In this document: positions 8,675 through 16,255 of the stretch, piece by piece
How the letters are laid out: every line of letters starts with the position of its first letter
Numbering within the stretch: the stretch's first letter is position 1
Source: JAGVIE01 sp964520905
GTDB lineage: Bacteria > Bacteroidota > Ignavibacteria > UBA10030 > SZUA-254
Direction of reading: 5' to 3'
Assembly: GCA_964520905.1 (NCBI GenBank)
Contig: CAZFQL010000004.1
Location: 158,919 to 222,918, forward strand
Length of the DNA stretch: 64,000 nucleotides
Position numbers and translations under genes: made by a program
Notes under the pieces: generated by a model
The model's input: the letters and a program-made list of their open reading frames with translations, nothing else
Told to the model about the DNA's origin: nothing
Databases searched by the model: none

Positions 8675-10146
8675 AAATTAATTTTCTTTCTTTGTTGTTT
8701 TATCTCGATTTTTCTTATAGTCAAATATAGCGCAATACCGACAATTGATATAATCAACGTTGCTATGCCCAAGCCCCACCGCCTAAAATAGTATTCATCA
8801 ATAGCATGTTGAGCTTCACCGGCAACAAAAGATGCGGTCGATAATCCATTCATCGCAGCTTTAGTAAATTTTTCATCATTGAATGAGTGCACCATCGTGC
8901 GTGTTTGCAATCGTGCCTGATGAATATCGCGGAGTTTATATTTCGCCTCTGAAATTTCCATTCCTTTTTGTTCTGCATCGGTTACAAGAGCGCCCGCGTA
9001 GTTTTCCGACGATTCCAAGCTATCCGTCAGATGCCTCATCGCTTTTGCAATAACATATCCTTTTGGATTTTGGTTCTCGCTATGGCACCGACTGCAAACT
9101 GCTTCGGGTGTTGCACCAAGAAGTTTTTCGGTTGCTGCGATAATTTCGTGATTGCTGTGGCAGGTTTCGCATTCGGGCAGTTTCTTCTCGTCGAAAACTT
9201 TTTTATGCGGACTGGAAGAAAATAATTCTGCATTTAATGCATGGCACGTTCCGCAGACCTTCGATATCGATTCAACGCCGGGCGGCGTTGCGCCGTGATT
9301 TCCATGACAATCGTTGCACGCAGGGGCGGCAACATCGCGCTTTTGAAGCAGCGCTATTCCGTGGACGCTTTTCGAAAATTTTTCATATTGATCTATAGGA
9401 ATATTATATTCCTTCATATAGTCTGAGTTGCTGTGGCAGTGCGAGCACGTGGATGGTATGTTAACAGCATACACGGATGATTTAACGTCATTCGCCGAGC
9501 GTATATCATGACCGCCATGACAGCTTGCACACTCGGCAGTTTTAGGATCCCCCTTGGAATTCCGCATTCCGTGAACGCTTGTCTTGTATTTCTCCAATTG
9601 ATCAACCCGTATCGATGGATTATATGTCCGCATGTATGCCGGATCAGCGTGACATTTTGTACAGGTCTTGACTGCATTCAATGGATAAACAGGCGATGCT
9701 GGATTTTTCACGGATACGATATTATGAACGCTATGGCATGTAATACACTGAACGATGTGTTCGCTGCCGGCGAGTGAAGATTTTCCATGAACACTCGTTT
9801 GAAGCAACTGCCATTGGTTGGTTGGGAGCGCGGAGCCAAGTTCCTTCATTTTATCCGGGTTCGCATGGCAATTGGCGCACACCTTCGAGATGTCATCTCC
9901 TTTTGGCACTCCGATGAAACCCGCTTCTTTGCTCATTGCCTGTTCCATATCCTCAGAGTTTTGATTTCCGCCATGACATCCTGCGCAGGATATTCCTTTT
10001 GATGAATGAATATCGTGTGAGTAAAGAGATGAAGGTTTATCGCCTAATCCTTTATGGCAAGAAAAACACTTATCACCGGCATAGGAGACTCCATTGCTAA
10101 GTGCGGGGAGAAGAAATGAAAGCAAAAATAACATTACTCGTTTCAT
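8671..10146 (-). CDS. Membrane-anchored 11-haem cytochrome c
   Basis: A secreted multihaem cytochrome with an N-terminal signal peptide (MKRVMLFLLSFLLPALSNGV), eleven CXXCH motifs spread over residues 30-360, and a single C-terminal transmembrane helix before a basic tail. The spacing and the repeated phrases CHGGHD, CHGNHG and CHSNHE resemble the NrfB/doubled-CXXCH cytochromes of anaerobic respiratory chains. The start at 10146 is chosen because it overlaps the upstream cytochrome b stop as ATGA; a GTG at 10155 is possible. With the adjacent b6-type cytochrome b and Rieske protein it probably replaces cytochrome c1/f in a bc-like quinol oxidase complex. Confidence 0.88.
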   Translation of the reverse strand: MKRVMLFLLSFLLPALSNGVSYAGDKCFSCHKGLGDKPSSLYSHDIHSSKGISCAGCHGGNQNSEDMEQAMSKEAGFIGVPKGDDISKVCANCHANPDKMKELGSALPTNQWQLLQTSVHGKSSLAGSEHIVQCITCHSVHNIVSVKNPASPVYPLNAVKTCTKCHADPAYMRTYNPSIRVDQLEKYKTSVHGMRNSKGDPKTAECASCHGGHDIRSANDVKSSVYAVNIPSTCSHCHSNSDYMKEYNIPIDQYEKFSKSVHGIALLQKRDVAAPACNDCHGNHGATPPGVESISKVCGTCHALNAELFSSSPHKKVFDEKKLPECETCHSNHEIIAATEKLLGATPEAVCSRCHSENQNPKGYVIAKAMRHLTDSLESSENYAGALVTDAEQKGMEISEAKYKLRDIHQARLQTRTMVHSFNDEKFTKAAMNGLSTASFVAGEAQHAIDEYYFRRWGLGIATLIISIVGIALYLTIRKIEIKQQRKKINL

Positions 10147-11222
10147 AGCAACCACCCTATAATAGTGAAGAAAATAATGTAGAGAACGGCAAATAACCCG
10201 ATATAGTTAATAAAACGATTTTGTTCTCCGCGATTACTTTTCTTGTCCCAGAAAGGAACAAGCATCCACAATAGACCGGCGAAACTGAAAAGCAGGACGC
10301 CAAAAACTTCACCGTCGATAACAAGCAATTTGGCGGGTATATATTTCAATGTCTGGAACATGAAAAGAAAATACCATTCCGGTTTGATGCCGGCAGGCGC
10401 CGAGGCGAACGGATCGGCTTTCTTACCCAATTCCCATGGGAAAAATACCGCAAGAATGGCAAGAAGATTTAACACGACAAGCCAAAAAAGTAAATCTCTC
10501 AATAGAAAGTTCGGGAAGAACGGCATTGTTTTCAGCCCGGACTTGGAATTTGCCTCCAGTCCTAATGGCTCGCTCATTCCCTGACGTTGTACGAGAACTA
10601 AATGGATTCCAAGGACGACGGTGAAGATGCCCGGTAGAACAGCAACATGAAAACCAAAAAACCGGGAAAGGGTCGCTCCGTTTACTTCTTCACTGCCGCG
10701 AAGAAATATCATTAGCGGCTTACCGATGAAAGGAATAACGCCGGCAATATCGGTGCCCACCTTGGTTGCAAAGAATGCAAGTTCATTCCAGGGAAGCAGA
10801 TACCCGCTGAAACCGAAACCCAGCGCCAGAAAAAACATCAACATGCCGGTAATCCACGTCATCTCGCGCGGTTTACGATATGCCTTTTCAAAAAAAACGC
10901 TGAACATATGAATCATAGCAGTCAGAATAAACAGATTTGCTGTCCAGCTATGTATCGAACGTATCAGCCATCCAAAATTCACTTTAGACATGATGTACTG
11001 GATACTTTCAAAAGCAAATTCCTCACCGCTTTTATAATAGAGAAGCAGCAAAATGCCTGTTACTACCTGTATGATAAAAAGGAAAAGCGATACGCCGCCA
11101 AAATAATACCAAATCGAATGGCTGTGTACCGGGACGTATTTTTTACCCATGAATTGAATGAGGTTCTGAAGCTGAACGCGTTCATCAAGCCAAGAGTAGA
11201 ATTTATTCCAAGCCGATTTCAT
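10143..11222 (-). CDS. Cytochrome b6/b subunit of a Rieske-type quinol:cytochrome c complex
   Basis: A 359-residue membrane protein. The two haem-ligating histidine pairs are visible: HSWTANLFILTAMIH (13 residues apart) and HVAVLPGIFTVVLGIH (14 residues apart, the b6-type spacing). The conserved quinol-site motif PEWYFLFMFQTLKYIP lies near residues 279-294. The length covers the b6 part and a shortened subunit-IV-like part in one chain. It follows the Rieske gene and is coupled to the 11-haem cytochrome. The three genes look like a bc-type complex that oxidises menaquinol with a multihaem acceptor instead of cytochrome c1. Confidence 0.9.
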   Translation of the reverse strand: MKSAWNKFYSWLDERVQLQNLIQFMGKKYVPVHSHSIWYYFGGVSLFLFIIQVVTGILLLLYYKSGEEFAFESIQYIMSKVNFGWLIRSIHSWTANLFILTAMIHMFSVFFEKAYRKPREMTWITGMLMFFLALGFGFSGYLLPWNELAFFATKVGTDIAGVIPFIGKPLMIFLRGSEEVNGATLSRFFGFHVAVLPGIFTVVLGIHLVLVQRQGMSEPLGLEANSKSGLKTMPFFPNFLLRDLLFWLVVLNLLAILAVFFPWELGKKADPFASAPAGIKPEWYFLFMFQTLKYIPAKLLVIDGEVFGVLLFSFAGLLWMLVPFWDKKSNRGEQNRFINYIGLFAVLYIIFFTIIGWLL

Positions 11223-11243
11223 ATTGACACCACAAAATTGGAT

Positions 11244-11702
11244 TTAAACATTTTTTGAGACGAAGATATTGTCACCTTGAACTACTACTTTATACTCGTT
11301 CAATGGTCGGGGCGGGGGACCGGAAACATTACGGCCATTCAAATCATACTTGCCGTTATGGCATGCACACCATATCATTCCGAAGTCTTTGCGGTATTGC
11401 ACCGTACAATCAAGATGAGTGCACGTTGCAGAAAATGCGCGCAGGTCGCCGCTTTCTGTTCGGAGAAGCAAAACAGGCTTAGTTCCAAACTTTACTATCG
11501 TACCACTGTTCTTTTCGATATCCTTTAGCTTTCCAACTTTTACGCTTGAAACTTCGACCTCGCCTTGCTTGGGTGGCTTCAGAAAAGCAAAGATCGGATA
11601 AAGAATCGAACCAACAAGAGCGACGATACCTCCAGAGAGTATAATCTTAAGAAAATTTCGCTTGCTCTGTTCCGGTTGAGTTAATATCTCTTTGTTCATC
11701 AT
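11244..11702 (-). CDS. Rieske [2Fe-2S] protein
   Basis: A 152-residue protein with an N-terminal membrane anchor (about residues 20-42, preceded by SKRNFLK) and a Rieske domain. The ligand motifs CTHLDC and CACHNGKYD provide the two cysteines and two histidines of the [2Fe-2S] cluster, plus the two cysteines of the stabilising disulfide. It lies 21 nt upstream of the cytochrome b gene, the usual order for bc/b6f-type complexes. It should take electrons from quinol oxidised at the cytochrome b and pass them to the multihaem cytochromes encoded beside it. Confidence 0.92.
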   Translation of the reverse strand: MMNKEILTQPEQSKRNFLKIILSGGIVALVGSILYPIFAFLKPPKQGEVEVSSVKVGKLKDIEKNSGTIVKFGTKPVLLLRTESGDLRAFSATCTHLDCTVQYRKDFGMIWCACHNGKYDLNGRNVSGPPPRPLNEYKVVVQGDNIFVSKNV

Positions 11703-11711
11703 GAATGTTTC

Positions 11712-11780
11712 CTAATCTGATACAGTTTCAAGGTCACTGACCGGGGCGGGTTCCAGTACTTTGAGCAGAAATTTTTTCAT
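11712..11780 (-). CDS. Possible 22-residue peptide between the seven-haem cytochrome and Rieske genes
   Basis: The 103-nt gap between two operon genes contains ATG at 11780 reading MKKFLLKVLEPAPVSDLETV plus two residues, then TAG. A purine-rich GGTGGGTGAT lies directly upstream. The peptide is not hydrophobic enough for a membrane subunit. It may be a real small protein, a leader peptide coupling translation to the Rieske gene, or chance. No homology is recognised. Confidence 0.3.
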   Translation of the reverse strand: MKKFLLKVLEPAPVSDLETVSD

Positions 11781-11805
11781 TTATCACCCACCGAAATCGT
11801 TACGG

Positions 11806-13299
11806 TTATTTTGGATTATGACAATCACTACAATTCGTTTCTTTCCAGGCATCGCCTACATCAACGGGATGTTTGTAATCGATGCCGCTGAGCGACAGTC
11901 GAAGTGTATCCTGTTCGAATTGCTGAGCTAATATTGTATGACAAACATTACAATCTTTTGAAAGAACTTTCCCATCATCACTGACATGTTTGCCGTCGTG
12001 ACATCGGAAACATCCCAGATAATACAGATGTCCAATGTTGTTGTTGAAGTTTTTCCAGTTAACTTTCATCTCGGGAAAGTAATTGCGGTTGTAAATTTTT
12101 TGCACTTCGACAATAGCGCTGTCGATTTTTACTTTCTTTGATGATGCAATATCCGGGTAGTTCTGCTGATAGTATTCATTTATGACGAGCTTAATGCTGT
12201 CAAGTGCGCTTTGCCTGCCGATATATGGATTTTCCAGTGCATTCACCGAGATACTTTTAATGTTGGGAAGTTTTGGATCAATCCATCCAAGCGACATGAT
12301 GTGATTAACAGAGCGCGCCGGTGGATGATAAATATGTGTCGGACGGTTATGGCAATCAATGCAATCCATCCTTCGAACTATAGATTTCTTAAGAGAGTCG
12401 TCGCTTATTGTAATATCGGTACTCCGATAAATTGTTTCCTTACCGTCCGGAGTTTTGGAGCGCACCCAGGGTATAACCTGACGTTGCGTATCAAGCGCGG
12501 CATATGAAACCTCGTGTGCAATATTCATGTGCCAATGAATACCCGACGTTGGTCCGGCTTCGAGATTGCCGCCGCCAATTTTCATTAAGAGATTAAGCGT
12601 CCACTTGGTGTTATGTTCATCAGATGTGTAATAAGTGTTGACGTGCTGTTTTTCACTGAAGAAGTGTTTGGGCCAATGACATTGTTCACATGTTTCTTGC
12701 GCAGGACGTAGATTTTCGATAGGCGTGGGAATGGGTTTTGGATATTTATTGAACAGCACAGCATACACCTGATAACTGCCGGAGATTTTTGCCCGCACAA
12801 ACCAGTCGGCGCCCGACCCGATGTGGCATTGTACACAACCAACGCGAGCATGAGGTGAGTATTGATATGCGGTGTACTCAGGCTCCATAACCTTGTGACA
12901 TATTTCGCCGCAAAATTGATCTGAATCTGTGTACTCATACGCTTTGAAACTGCCGAATGCCGAGAAAGCCAATAAGACGATGGCTCCGATTGAGAAAAGA
13001 GTAAATGCGGCGCGATGATGGGGGTTATTCAGATCGATCTTTGGAAGATGAAGACCGTGAGGTTTCCCCAGGCGTTCTCTTCGATGTTCACGAATAATTC
13101 CAAAAGCAATTAGGAGTATTCCAACAAAGAGAACCATGGGAAGAATAACAAAAGTGAGGATTCCCATGTAGGGTTTCGATTGTGTAGCGAACATTTCCAG
13201 AATAATCAGGAATACAATCAATGCCAGGCTCACGCCGGCAACAGCCGCACCTAAAAGTGTAACCAGGTTATAAAAAGATGGGGGAAATATTCTCTTCAT
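11806..13299 (-). CDS. NapC/NirT-like seven-haem membrane cytochrome c
   Basis: A 497-residue protein. The first part has three hydrophobic helices (about 12-33, 44-67, 98-118). The NapC/NirT-type domain follows, beginning with CGEICH, a CX3CH haem site, then MEPEYTAYQYSPHARVGC and CVQCH. Further motifs are CEQCH, CIDCH, CFRCH, CNVCH and CSDCH, giving seven predicted haems. Such proteins draw electrons from menaquinol and pass them to periplasmic cytochromes. It precedes the Rieske/cytochrome b genes on the same strand. The long middle section without haem motifs (about 210-400) is unlike short NapC proteins, and the role within the complex is inferred. Confidence 0.85.
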   Translation of the reverse strand: MKRIFPPSFYNLVTLLGAAVAGVSLALIVFLIILEMFATQSKPYMGILTFVILPMVLFVGILLIAFGIIREHRRERLGKPHGLHLPKIDLNNPHHRAAFTLFSIGAIVLLAFSAFGSFKAYEYTDSDQFCGEICHKVMEPEYTAYQYSPHARVGCVQCHIGSGADWFVRAKISGSYQVYAVLFNKYPKPIPTPIENLRPAQETCEQCHWPKHFFSEKQHVNTYYTSDEHNTKWTLNLLMKIGGGNLEAGPTSGIHWHMNIAHEVSYAALDTQRQVIPWVRSKTPDGKETIYRSTDITISDDSLKKSIVRRMDCIDCHNRPTHIYHPPARSVNHIMSLGWIDPKLPNIKSISVNALENPYIGRQSALDSIKLVINEYYQQNYPDIASSKKVKIDSAIVEVQKIYNRNYFPEMKVNWKNFNNNIGHLYYLGCFRCHDGKHVSDDGKVLSKDCNVCHTILAQQFEQDTLRLSLSGIDYKHPVDVGDAWKETNCSDCHNPK

Positions 13300-13409
13300 G
13301 GAATCGATCTTCTCGCTTTATTTATTGATCTCCGAAAAATCGCCTTGTATTTTGCTAATTCAAAGCCATATTCAGACCTTATGGTACTAAATATAAGAAA
13401 AATTTTGAT

Positions 13410-14261
13410 TTAACGGTATGCAAATATCATTGCATAAACGATCCATACGATTATGCTGAAACCTACTGAGAGCGCGATCCACCCGAAAATTTTAACGGAA
13501 CGTATAACTATCGGTTGATATGGTTCAACAAGATTTTCTTCGAGTTTGCCTTTTTCCAGGAGTTCTTTATATTCTCCGGGTTTATCCTGTTTGAATTCCT
13601 CGAGCGTCATTCTTCCGGTGAAGATAACAATGTCCATAGGAAATTTCTCCGGTCGCAGATGCGTGTTAAAGAAGTGGACGGTAAAAATAAATCCGACGGC
13701 AAGTAACGCTTCATCACTGTGGATAATTGTTGCCACATTAATCAATTCTCCTGGTAATACCAACGTAAAGATTTCTGGAAACCAGAGCATCAATCCGGTC
13801 GAGCCGATAACGAATACACCCCAAAAAACAGCAAAATAATCAAATTTTTCCCAATAAGTCCACCTGCCATATTGCGGTCGCGGACCTAAATTGAGAAACC
13901 ACTTCAAACTCCCGATGAAATCATGCAAATCTTTTTTTGTGAATAGCATTGTGTTCGGACCGAAGAAGAGATTTTTCCAAGAACCGAATTCTGTACGCTT
14001 ACGCCGAAAAAGATCGTACACATGTGTAAAAAAAATACCGAACATAACTATGGCTGCGAAGCGATGAATTGTTCCAGCCGACTCAAATCCGCCGAGTATG
14101 CGTGACAGAAATACTGCCCATCCCGTGTAGGAGAATTTGAGCGTCATTCCGGTAAGCGCTAAGCTCATGAAACTGACGATCATCAGAATATGAAGAATGC
14201 GGTTCAGACGTGAGAAACGGAGAAATTCTTTTTCGCCGGCGCTAGTTGTTGCTATTTCCAT
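13410..14261 (-). CDS. b-type cytochrome membrane subunit (paralogue of the domain fused at 16256-18424)
   Basis: A 283-residue protein with four or more membrane helices of the cytochrome b561/formate dehydrogenase-gamma type. Helix-borne histidines suited to b-haem are visible in LNRILHILM, GTIHRFAA, IFFTHVYD and FTVHFFNTH. Its second half matches the membrane domain of the 13-haem fusion protein: both share a GRxxYxEKxxY segment followed by a GxxLWF segment. It overlaps the 19-haem cytochrome gene by 20 nt, so the pair probably forms a two-subunit version of the fused protein, moving electrons between menaquinone and periplasmic haems. Confidence 0.82.
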   Translation of the reverse strand: MEIATTSAGEKEFLRFSRLNRILHILMIVSFMSLALTGMTLKFSYTGWAVFLSRILGGFESAGTIHRFAAIVMFGIFFTHVYDLFRRKRTEFGSWKNLFFGPNTMLFTKKDLHDFIGSLKWFLNLGPRPQYGRWTYWEKFDYFAVFWGVFVIGSTGLMLWFPEIFTLVLPGELINVATIIHSDEALLAVGFIFTVHFFNTHLRPEKFPMDIVIFTGRMTLEEFKQDKPGEYKELLEKGKLEENLVEPYQPIVIRSVKIFGWIALSVGFSIIVWIVYAMIFAYR

Positions 14262-16251
14262 CTTTATCTTTCTCTTGTTTTTCTTGCGGCTCTTCTTTTT
14301 TCAGATGTGCCTTTTTAATCTCTCGTTGCATTTTTAATGCGCGCGGCAGCCAAAGCAGCGTATGAATCCCGCCTAAAATAAATGTCCCGATCAAAAGCGA
14401 TGTCATTCCCCAGAATGTCCAGAATAGAAACGGGTATTTTTTCGGATCATGATGAGTCGCATGAGTCAGGTAACCGGCGAATCGTCTCGTCGCACCGCTA
14501 TGACACTTCTGGCAAGTACCAACAACATTATCGTGGCTCAAACGTGACTTCGGATCGGAAATAGCGAGAATATCATGGGAACCATGGCAATCGTAACACT
14601 TTGCAGTTTTTGTGTATCCAAGCTGAGAAACTTTTCCGTGGTAAGTATCAAAATACGTCTTGGCAATATCTTCATGGCATCTCCCGCACTTCTGCATGAT
14701 GTCGAGCTTAAATCCGGTTTCATCTGCACGACGGATTGTATGGGCGCTATGGCAATCCGCACAAACAGGCAACGGCTTATCGGTCTTCCCAACTAATTTA
14801 GCATGGATGCTCTGTTCAAACTGTTCCTGCATACCATAATGACATTTACCGCAGGTAGCGGGAATATTTTTGGGATTGATACTTGATGCTGTATCAGCAT
14901 GAGGCAAGACGCTATGAGCAGTATGACAATTTGTGCACATCGCAGTTACAGTCAGACCGCTTTTCATCAAACCCTTACCGTGAATACTCTCATTATAATG
15001 TTCGATAATCTGATGTTCATCGCCGGTATAACGCGCAGCCGCTTTTCGTCCCTCGCGATGACATCTGGCACAAAGAATAGGGACATTGGTAGCGAAAGTT
15101 GAAGACTTCGGATCCGATTTTCCCAATACTCCATGAGTACCGTGGCATTCTTTACATATCGGCGCATTCGTGTCATTCTTTGTCATCAATTGACCGTGGG
15201 TGCTCTTCAGGTATTGAGTTCCGATTTCAGCATGGCATGAAGCGCAGTCGACTTTTTTTGTGATCGTTTCACACGGACGGATATGGGATGCGTTGACTTC
15301 GGAATGACATTGACTGCATGATACGTTTATATGCCGGGATAATTTTACCTCGTTATAATTTACATATAATGATCGGCTGTCTTTAGAAGATTTGATTTCA
15401 CTCTTACCATGACATCGCATACAGTCTTTATCTGCCATTCCCTGATCATAAAATACTTTCCTTACCTTGTGCGGCTGATGACAGTCGATGCAGGCGGGGA
15501 GAACGTTTGCTTCTTTTTCCCACAGTTCACCCTTGATTACTTTCCGGTGCACCATCTCAATTTCAGCGTGACACTGGGTACATGTTGTGGCAATGTTTTT
15601 TCGCGCGATAGATGAAGCCGGATCGGTGTGGCGTAAAATTGAATGCGCAGTATGGCATGACGCGCAATTGGGCGCAACGATTAAGCCTTTTTTAAGAAGC
15701 CCCTGTCCATGGATACTCTCTGAAAAATTTTCCAGTATATGATCTTGATGAATTGTCCGCTGTTTCTGTACGGGCGATCCTTCCTGGTGGCACTTTCCGC
15801 AAAGGAACGGAATCTTCAGGGGTGATATCGGCGAGCGTGGATTTTTTGCCGGCAGAATGTCGTGATTTCCGTGGCAGTCGTTACAATGAGGAGCCAATGC
15901 GTCGCCCCGGCCTATCGCCTGCCCATGAAGAGATTTAGTATGAAGCTCTTGTTCCGCTGAATGGCAGGTTCCGCAATTGACCGGTTTCAAATCATCTTCA
16001 TGGGGAAATTCTTTTCCCTCAAGATCGGCATGGCAGGAAATACAGGTCAACGAGCCATGGACAGCATCGGAAAAATTTTTCTCATTGACGAAAATGGAAA
16101 TAGTTTTGCCTTTACGCGTGCCGGTTGCCGATTTATCTCCGTGGCAACCAAAACAGTCACTATTTTCTTGGGCAACTAACGAAGCGGCTGTGATTGTTAG
16201 AAAAAAGAGAATCCAGAAAAAGATTGTGCGATATATTTTTCGAAAAGACAT
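14242..16251 (-). CDS. 19-haem cytochrome c with C-terminal membrane anchor
   Basis: A periplasmic cytochrome with a signal peptide (MSFRKIYRTIFFWILFFLTI), nineteen CXXCH motifs, one C-terminal helix (FWGMTSLLIGTFILGGIHTL) and a highly charged tail. Start 16251 is chosen because it lies 4 nt after the preceding stop and begins directly with the signal peptide; an in-frame upstream ATG at 16293 would add 14 residues inside the previous gene. Two blocks about 243 residues apart repeat the same pattern (HGQGLLKKG with CASCHTAHSIL; HGKGLMKSG with CTNCHTAHSVL), showing internal duplication. The partner is probably the overlapping cytochrome b gene. Confidence 0.88.
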   Translation of the reverse strand: MSFRKIYRTIFFWILFFLTITAASLVAQENSDCFGCHGDKSATGTRKGKTISIFVNEKNFSDAVHGSLTCISCHADLEGKEFPHEDDLKPVNCGTCHSAEQELHTKSLHGQAIGRGDALAPHCNDCHGNHDILPAKNPRSPISPLKIPFLCGKCHQEGSPVQKQRTIHQDHILENFSESIHGQGLLKKGLIVAPNCASCHTAHSILRHTDPASSIARKNIATTCTQCHAEIEMVHRKVIKGELWEKEANVLPACIDCHQPHKVRKVFYDQGMADKDCMRCHGKSEIKSSKDSRSLYVNYNEVKLSRHINVSCSQCHSEVNASHIRPCETITKKVDCASCHAEIGTQYLKSTHGQLMTKNDTNAPICKECHGTHGVLGKSDPKSSTFATNVPILCARCHREGRKAAARYTGDEHQIIEHYNESIHGKGLMKSGLTVTAMCTNCHTAHSVLPHADTASSINPKNIPATCGKCHYGMQEQFEQSIHAKLVGKTDKPLPVCADCHSAHTIRRADETGFKLDIMQKCGRCHEDIAKTYFDTYHGKVSQLGYTKTAKCYDCHGSHDILAISDPKSRLSHDNVVGTCQKCHSGATRRFAGYLTHATHHDPKKYPFLFWTFWGMTSLLIGTFILGGIHTLLWLPRALKMQREIKKAHLKKEEPQEKQEKDKDGNSNN

Positions 16252-16255
16252 TATC

